Source: Cocos nucifera (lineage: Eukaryota > Streptophyta > Magnoliopsida > Arecales > Arecaceae). From it: a stretch of DNA of 64,000 nucleotides. Positions 57,871 through 64,000 of this stretch are shown here, piece after piece (position 1 is the first letter of the stretch; each line of letters begins with the position of its first letter). The position numbers and the translations under genes are program-made. The notes below the pieces were generated by a model. That model worked only from the letters and a program-made list of their open reading frames with translations. It made no database searches and had not been told where the DNA came from. The stretch lies in NCBI GenBank assembly GCA_006176705.1, contig QRFJ01005364.1, positions 1 through 64,000 on the forward strand. The letters are read 5' to 3'.

Positions 57871-59003
57871 TGTTGGTGTGAAAAATCGTTGGACTTCAGA
57901 ATTCGCTGGAGTTGAAGAAGATGAGGTCACCATCGGAGACCTACAAAATAAGTCCTGATTGGAGTCAGGGGTGGTGGCTCCGATAGGACCCTCTGACGAT
58001 CAAGTCAACTCTTTCAGCCAACAGAAATAGAGTGCTCAGAAAAAAAGAAGTAGAGTAGTGGAAAGAAGAAGAGAGCCTAGAGAAAATGTATCTGAAGGCT
58101 TCCTTATGTAAATAAAACTCATAACAAACTGATGGTGATAGCCATAACTATCTGATAGTGGACCGTTTGGGATCACGTGAAGTTTGTTACGGAGGGTAGT
58201 GTCTGTTATCATGACATGCCAATTCGTTAAGACTTAATAGTTAAAGTTTAGAGGAGTAGACATCAGATGGTGGTGAACTTTAAGTTATATCAATTCTAAA
58301 GTAGTTCAAACTCCTTTAAGGTAGTCTGTGTATGAGTTGGTTCATGTTGTGTATGGATCCGGATTCATATAGGCGAGGAGACCTTTCTGGGTGACTACCG
58401 AAAGTTCGATCGGTAGGGGTTTGGAAGCTCTACGACTGGAGAAATCTTAAAGGAAGTTTGCCGGAGATGTCTAAAAGTGGATTCGCTAGGAGAATTCGAA
58501 AGTAGGTCTGCTGGAGAAATCTTCATGTAGATCAATTGGAGGAGAGATCTGGAGGAGAATTCATCTGACAGAAGAATCCAACTAAAGGTGAAGTTTGGAA
58601 GGAGTTCGACTGCTGGAGGAGTCTGAAAGGAGTTCGACTACTAGAGAAATCCAAAAGAAATTCAACCATCAGAGGGATCCAAAAGGAGTTCGACTGCTGA
58701 AGGAGTCCGGAAGGAGTTCGACTGCTGGAGAAGTCCAGAAGAAATTCGACCATCGGAGGGATCTGAAAAGAGTTCAACCATTGGAGAAGTTCGAAAGGAG
58801 TTTGACTACTGGAGGAGTCCGGAAGAAGTTTGACTGCTGAAGAAGTCTGGATGAAATTTGACCACTGGAGGGATCCGAAAGAAGTTCGACCGTTGGAGAA
58901 GTTCAGAAGGAGAAATTCACAATTAAAGCTCTTTTGCAATTATAAGTTACATTTGACCATGCACCAGACTGAACTTCGATGGGAGCGAGGTTTACTTCCA
59001 ACA
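57871..59003 (-). repeat. Gypsy-B 5' LTR (1133 bp)
   Basis: On the minus strand it starts TGTTGGAAGTAAACCTCGC at 59003 and ends CACCAACA at 57871. It aligns with 28626-29813. Its 28-bp array (about 58596-58903) has 11 units against 13 in the 3' LTR. Open frames across the array are artefacts of the repeat. Confidence 0.9.
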
Positions 59004-59008
59004 ATAAT

Positions 59009-60285
59009 CATGATTAAAATTTGATAAAAGTATGATTTTAGATATTTGATTTTGCAAAAAAAATTTGGGAAGCTCATTGTTCATACAAGATTAAGATGAC
59101 TCCATGTCGAATAAAAAAGTCTACTCAACGTACTGTTAAAAATATATCAAACTAATAGAATTGCGATCCTTCTCAGTAGGTTGGCGGTATCCCTCTGCAG
59201 AAAAGAGTCATTGGTCCTATTAGAAATATGTAGGAGTAGCAAGAACCAAATATGGCCTAAATAAGAAAGATATTAGTCAGCATGGTGCAATCACAATAGT
59301 AGTTGCCACAATAATTACTACAACAATGATAAGTGCAACTACAAACATCACCACCGTAAGGATGTGGAGAGCAGTAGGATCAGTGAAGTAAAATTACAAA
59401 ATTTAAAAGGTTGTCTCCATTAGCTTTCATGGGGAGTATCGAATCTGTGGAAGCTGATAATTGAATTATGGAGATGGAGATGATGATTGCCATCTTGGAG
59501 TGCCACAACGATGAAAAGATTTGTTAGGAAACTTATTTGTTATAAGGTAAAGTATTCAACTAATAATACAGACTGGACATAAATATAAATATGATGGGAA
59601 GCAACTCTTTTGGGTGAGATTTTGAAGGGCATTTTCTAATCAGTATTTTTCTTGGAGCGTAATAACATAAAAAAGGAATTTATTTATCTAAAATAAAAAA
59701 AATATGATAGTTATAGAATATGAAGCCAAATTTACAAAGCTTGCAAACTTTATTTTGAGGTTTGTCGAGGATGAGCATGATCAAGTGCATAAATTTGAGA
59801 TAAAATCGAGGATCGAAACTAAAAAGCAAGTGGTGCTATATAAATTAACTACTTACATAGATGTGGTGAAGAAAGCATAAAAATTAAAATGAAAGTCAAT
59901 GAAGAACACATGCTAAAAGGAAAGAAAATCAAAAGAAATAAAGTAAGTCGAATGAATCTCTGGCGTAGAATAGTGAATATACTAGGGGTTCGAATAAAGA
60001 TTAGTGAGTGACAGCTCTACGCCAGCAGACATCATCAAATGTTCTAGGTGGGGTAAATCTTATGCGGATTATGAATGCAATTCTATCATTAGTACTCACT
60101 TTAAATGTGGTAAGATAAGTCACAAAATAGATGAGTGCTCCTAAAGATCTGAGAGTCAGCCAGCCCTAAAAGTTGAACAAAATAAGGATAAGAATCTAAA
60201 AATCCAGATCTAAGGATGTGTCTATACTTTTATGCAACAAGATGTGCAGACTTTCGATTTAGTGGTAACAGGCTCTGAGATTGGT
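59009..60285 (+). pseudogene. Del-1 gag and start of protease (Del/Tekay-like chromovirus), decayed
   Basis: The coding remnant begins near 59165, in several frames because of indels. Recognisable pieces: GSIESVEADNWIMEMEMMI-like gag segment (about 59430-59500), YEAKFTKLANFILRFVEDE (about 59736), then LTTYIDVVKKA (about 59843). A Cys/His knuckle (CGKISHKIDEC, about 60107-60145) follows, then YTFMQQDVQTFDLVVTG (about 60219-60270), which is the usual start of the pol part in Del/Tekay elements. The rest of pol is missing; LTR sequence follows directly. The 5' part of the element was separated from it by the Gypsy-B insertion. Confidence 0.72.
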
Positions 60286-60289
60286 TCTT

Positions 60290-61330
60290 GGAATTAATTG
60301 GACTAATGAATTGATTTTGCTCATAAGTAATGATTGACCTTCTCCAGATTTTTCATTTATATAATCATGAAGATTGAACAAATTATTAATGGATTTATAT
60401 ATGATTTATGAATCTTTGAAAATATGTTTTGAATGAAAATTGATATAAAATTTTGTAATAGAATTTCTCCTATTATTACTATAATTGTATATTGATCAAA
60501 AATCATATATGCATATTAATTATTATTTAATTATGAAACATATGTTATTCTAAAAAATGAGTTTTGATACAAATCAGATTTAAACTCTCAGTCTGACTAT
60601 GTTCTAAACCCTGTCAATTAGGGGTTATGCATTAGCACTTTTACTATTATTGAGCTTATGATTCTGTTTCTAGCCCAACCATAGCATATAAGTGTGATAT
60701 TTTAGCCCTACCATAGGATATATTTTGGCCCCACCATAAGGTATAAGTATGGTATTCCGGTCCTATCATGGGATATATGTTTAGTATTCTGGCCTCACCA
60801 TATAATATTAGTATACGTGGTCATAGTTAAAGATTGATGAGTTGTTTGAATTTGTTTTGAATCAAATTATTGAGTATGATTGGTTTTGAATTAAATGTAC
60901 AATTTTGAATATGAGTATTTAAAAGACACTGGCAATACTGAATTCTTGTTTGAAAAAAAATAATAATCATGTTTGTACACCAACTAATGATAAATTATAT
61001 TTTGACTCTCCATCCTCTATTATCATATAAAATATCTAGCCAAGGTATTCATTACTTATTGGACTATCAACATAGTTTAGATTTAGATTTATTATTATAT
61101 TTTATAAGACTATTATTTGGGGTTGAATGGATGTAAGACTTTTAAATTTTATTTATCAGTTGAATTTATTAGTTAAATAAATTTTGATATTTAGTTATTT
61201 AAATTATCTTCATTGTGATGCATTCAATTTCTTAGTGAAATGCCTTGTACAATTATGGAGAGTGTTCTTCATAAGTATGTGGCTATTGCAATAACCCCTT
61301 GATTCATGATCTTAGGTTGGGGGTGCGACA
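60290..61330 (+). repeat. Del-1 3' LTR, partial
   Basis: The segment 60960-61330 aligns with 26640-27100. The end GGGGTGCGACA at 61330 is the expected U5 terminus. At about 60670-60830 there are four or five degenerate units of about 33-38 bp (CCCCACCATAAGGTATAAGT type). The left boundary is unclear. Confidence 0.6.
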
Positions 61331-62677
61331 ATGCAGGATTAAGCTAACATTTTCTTATTACCACCATGCTACAACGAACCATCTAGTTTTCCTGGTTATT
61401 TTGTATTAGAGGTTTGTCAAATGTTTTATTTTTATGCATTCGTAATAGAATATAAGTAGTTCATTATTGTTTCATCCTCTAAACTGTGAAATTTATGTTT
61501 TCAAATTATTTTTAAAAATTCCATAAAACTAGGCATCATTCGAAATAATTTGTGAAGGAACTAGGCTAGATCAAGCATGACCCTCACCATGCTAAGTTAA
61601 AATGAATTTTGTGCTTAGGCTATGGTCATAATTAATTCAAAATTGATTCGAACTAGTTAAGTTTTAGGTGAGAGCTTGATTTCAGCTATTGCTTGGCTTT
61701 TTAGCTCAATTAAATTATTTTATTAATTAATAATAAAGGGTCTTGCTGTCTTGAAATAATTTTGCACACTCAATCAGTTGTCCTTCAGGAGTAAGAGGTT
61801 ATAAATATGCTAAAAGTTTTTCATTCTATAGGATAGGGGGCTATAAATGTGCTAGCATTCATCATGACCAAGCCTAATTAAGCTATGGCTAATTAACTTA
61901 TGTTTAGATTATTTTAAATTAAACTTTTTTCACCTCGAATAAATTCTCTCCCTATAAATTTTTAATTAAAGTCTTTAGCCCTTGGTTGCAAAGAATAGGC
62001 ATAAACTAACAAGTATGGTGCTTGATAACCATGTAGGTAACACACATCTATTGAGTCCTTTACGTACGTCATTTATGTGCTTGTTGTTTTGGGTTTAGGA
62101 TCGAATCACAAAGCTAGAATTACCTTATTGTGATCCTGAAAGTTCTTTATCGATGTACCAATTTGGTTAATGGACAAGAATTTCACAAAAAAAGATTAGA
62201 TATAGTCTTCTTGATAAAAATTAGTCAATAGTGTTTTCATTTAAGATCCATAACAAAAGAGATTATTTAAGAGAAGAGAGTGTATTTAGAAAAAAATGGG
62301 ATTTAAAATTTCTACCATATTTAAGAGAGAAAGCGAGTCATTGTCAGATTTTCTTTTGAGTATGGTTTCAATGTGTATGTAGAAATTATTCTTATTTTAA
62401 ATTTTAATTTTGTTAAAAATTTAGTTTAAGTTTATTAAAGAAATTAAAAACAAAAGTGATTTAGATATACGAGCAGTATATGAAAAAAAAATTTTCTTCA
62501 TATAGTGTATTTAAGTGATTCAGGCTAATGTCTTGATGATTTCAACATAAGCTCCATCGATGGAGTCCAGCTATAGGAAGGAGTCCAATTATATCTTAGA
62601 GATTTTCAATAAGAAAATTTGTTTAACAGTGCAGCTATTGGATAGAGCCAGTTGTATTTTAAATCTTGCCATAAACT
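61331..62677. other. AT-rich intergenic stretch; nothing recognised
   Basis: No gene, repeat or LTR signature could be identified. A 72-codon open frame at 62560-62778 runs into the Copia-4 LTR and is not supported. The last five bases before the LTR are AAACT, a possible target copy whose partner would lie beyond the window. Confidence 0.5.
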
Positions 62678-64000
62678 TGAAGGAAAATCCTGATTTCTCA
62701 GTCCAGGTTCGTTCAGATCTGATGAGATCAAGAGATATATTTCAAAAAAATTTTCTCTTGATCCTAATCAAATCTTAATATGTTTCAGATTTGATTCTTA
62801 TTATTTTAATAAAATAGAATTAAAAGATAAATTAAATCAAATTTAATTTATCTGATCTGGGTAATCCTATTACCCTGTTGATGATCCTGTTTGCAGCGGA
62901 AGGTTCTGGATTTTAGCCACGCAAGCGCCTGGCCTCTACCGGTATCCACTCAGGTTGGATCTGAAGATCCTCTTCTTCTCTATCACACCTCAAAAAATCA
63001 GATCTGGATCTGATCTGGAGGATCTTCAAAACTCTTTTGAAGATGAGCAGTCGTCTTTTGCAGCAGCGCAGTCTTCTTATTTTTGATCGCCTTTCTTTGA
63101 TCTGAATCACACCAACCAAGGTCCAAAACTCCTTTTGGACATGGAGAGCAAGGGGAGAAGAGACTATGGCATGGAGAAGGAGGGGAGAGGCAGCCTTGGG
63201 GCGTGGGGAAACTATGATCTCATCATCTCTCTAATCTGAGTTGGGTACAGGGTCTTATTTATAGACTAGCTGTGATCCAACTCCTCTTCTTCCCAACCAA
63301 TCACAACCCTTTGTGAAATCAGATCTAAATCTGATTGGTGGGAATAGAGACCCCTGGATTCCTCCTTAGAGGGCGCCTAAGACCAGTCAAAGTTGGTTCT
63401 TAGAAGAACTCTAATTGGAATCCAAAAAGGAGATGGAGTCCTTGTCCAACAAGGACTCCTAGGCGCCTCCAACTTGGGCACACGCCATAGGGTGGCGTGC
63501 GCCCTTCTCCTTGCCAGGTTCTGGCAGGGAGAAAGGCCCCCACCAGCTCTCCAATAGGTGCATGACATGTGGTCAAAAGTCAAAGTGTCAATGGTCAACG
63601 TTTGACCAGTCAAAGGTAGACTTTTGACCAAAGTCAAAGAACAAGAAATGGCAGGTGACCAAAAATGGCAGGTAGTGTCTTACAAATAAGACAACCTTTT
63701 CTGACTTGGACAACCTCCTGTCAGACCATATGAAGGCCTCTATTTGAGCACAAACTCCTTTGGCTCAGACAGGACAACTTATTTATGATAGCAAAAGAAG
63801 AACGTTAGGTTCAATCGAGTGCTAGCACGATTTCCTTGAACCTAATTGAATCTCATTCAGATCAATTGAACTAGATCAGTTCAATTGATGATCACCAGAT
63901 TCAAACCCTTGTTTGTGTGACCCAGTTAGGATTCAGTTCTGTATGGTAATGGGATATGTCATGATCTCTATCATCGACATCATCGAAACTCCTTTCGATG
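62678..64000 (-). repeat. Copia-4 LTR, cut by the window edge
   Basis: Begins with the LTR terminus TGAAGGAAAATCCTG at 62678 and matches the Copia-2 and Copia-3 LTRs to the window end. There is no primer-binding site to the left, so it is a 3' LTR or a solo LTR. It has the TATA run TATAAATAAG (63263-63254), eight TTGAC/GTCAA motifs at 63571-63642, and the 12-bp-stem hairpin at 63861-63889. It is closest by eye to the LTR at 1-1400. Confidence 0.88.
63571..63642. promoter_or_regulatory. W-box (TTGAC) cluster in Copia-4 U3
   Basis: Eight TTGAC or GTCAA cores lie in 72 bases, mixed on both strands, about 310-390 bp upstream of the TATA run at 63254-63263. Binding by WRKY factors is inferred from the motif only. 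Confidence 0.5.

Larger units (their letters stand above)
28621..59008 (-). mobile_element. Gypsy-B: complete Tat-type Ty3/gypsy with nested insertions
   Basis: The element spans 28626-59003 and is flanked by ATAAT at 28621-28625 and 59004-59008. Without Copia-2 and Athila-1 it would be about 12.9 kb. Minus-strand order: 5' LTR (59003-57871), primer-binding site, gag, protease, reverse transcriptase, RNase H, integrase (stop at 52352), a 118-bp repeat array, an antisense gene (plus strand 30434-50938), and 3' LTR (29813-28626). A convergent extra gene near the 3' LTR is known for Tat-lineage elements of the Grande/Retand kind. Both enzyme and antisense genes carry stops. Confidence 0.92.

Noticed and set aside
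62560..62778. Open frame of 72 codons at the Copia-4 boundary
   Set aside because: It crosses the LTR terminus at 62678, has no domain and no homologue in the window.

Overview
This window looks like plant nuclear heterochromatin. It is AT-rich and made almost entirely of LTR retrotransposons inserted into one another; I see no cellular gene, tRNA, rRNA or CRISPR array. The families are Ty1/copia of the Angela/Tork type, Ty3/gypsy of the Tat type with an extra antisense gene, Ty3/gypsy of the Athila type, and a Del/Tekay-like chromovirus remnant. They point to a flowering plant, probably a monocot. A palm is my guess, at low confidence. Short names such as Copia-1 or Gypsy-B are mine.

Layout, left to right. 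(1) 1-5177: Copia-3, minus strand, deleted for pol and cut at the window edge. (2) 5178-18555: the antisense-gene end and one LTR piece of Gypsy-A, with Copia-1 (plus strand, 6842-16848) inserted in the antisense gene. (3) 18556-23721: Gypsy-C, minus strand, gag and part of pol plus its 5' LTR. (4) 23722-26187: leader and 5' LTR of an Athila-type element (Athila-2). (5) 26188-28620: a local duplication and Del-like LTR/leader sequence. (6) 28626-59003: Gypsy-B, a Tat-type element on the minus strand, flanked by the target duplication ATAAT. Its antisense gene carries two later insertions: Copia-2 (31539-41904, duplication AGGGA) and Athila-1 (42079-49181, duplication GGAGC). (7) 59009-61330: Del-like gag/protease remnant and 3' LTR. 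(8) 61331-62677: nothing recognised. (9) 62678-64000: a Copia-4 LTR running off the window.

Gypsy-B gives the cleanest view of how parts fit together. Gag-pol runs leftward from the 5' LTR (57871-59003) to 52352. A second gene (aORF) runs rightward from just inside the 3' LTR (28626-29813) to 50938. The two genes converge on an array of about eight 118-bp repeats. The aORF has its own TATA-like box and predicted short introns. Two of these introns recur at the same places in the Gypsy-A copy. Its frame stays open across both insertion points once the insertions are mentally removed.

All coding regions carry stops or frameshifts, so none of these elements looks autonomous now. The best-supported less obvious signals are the intron-bearing antisense gene, a predicted 789-bp leader intron shared by three Copia copies, an LTR length difference equal to exactly two 28-bp repeat units, W-box clusters and a conserved hairpin in the Copia U3, and an odd 5' end on Copia-1.
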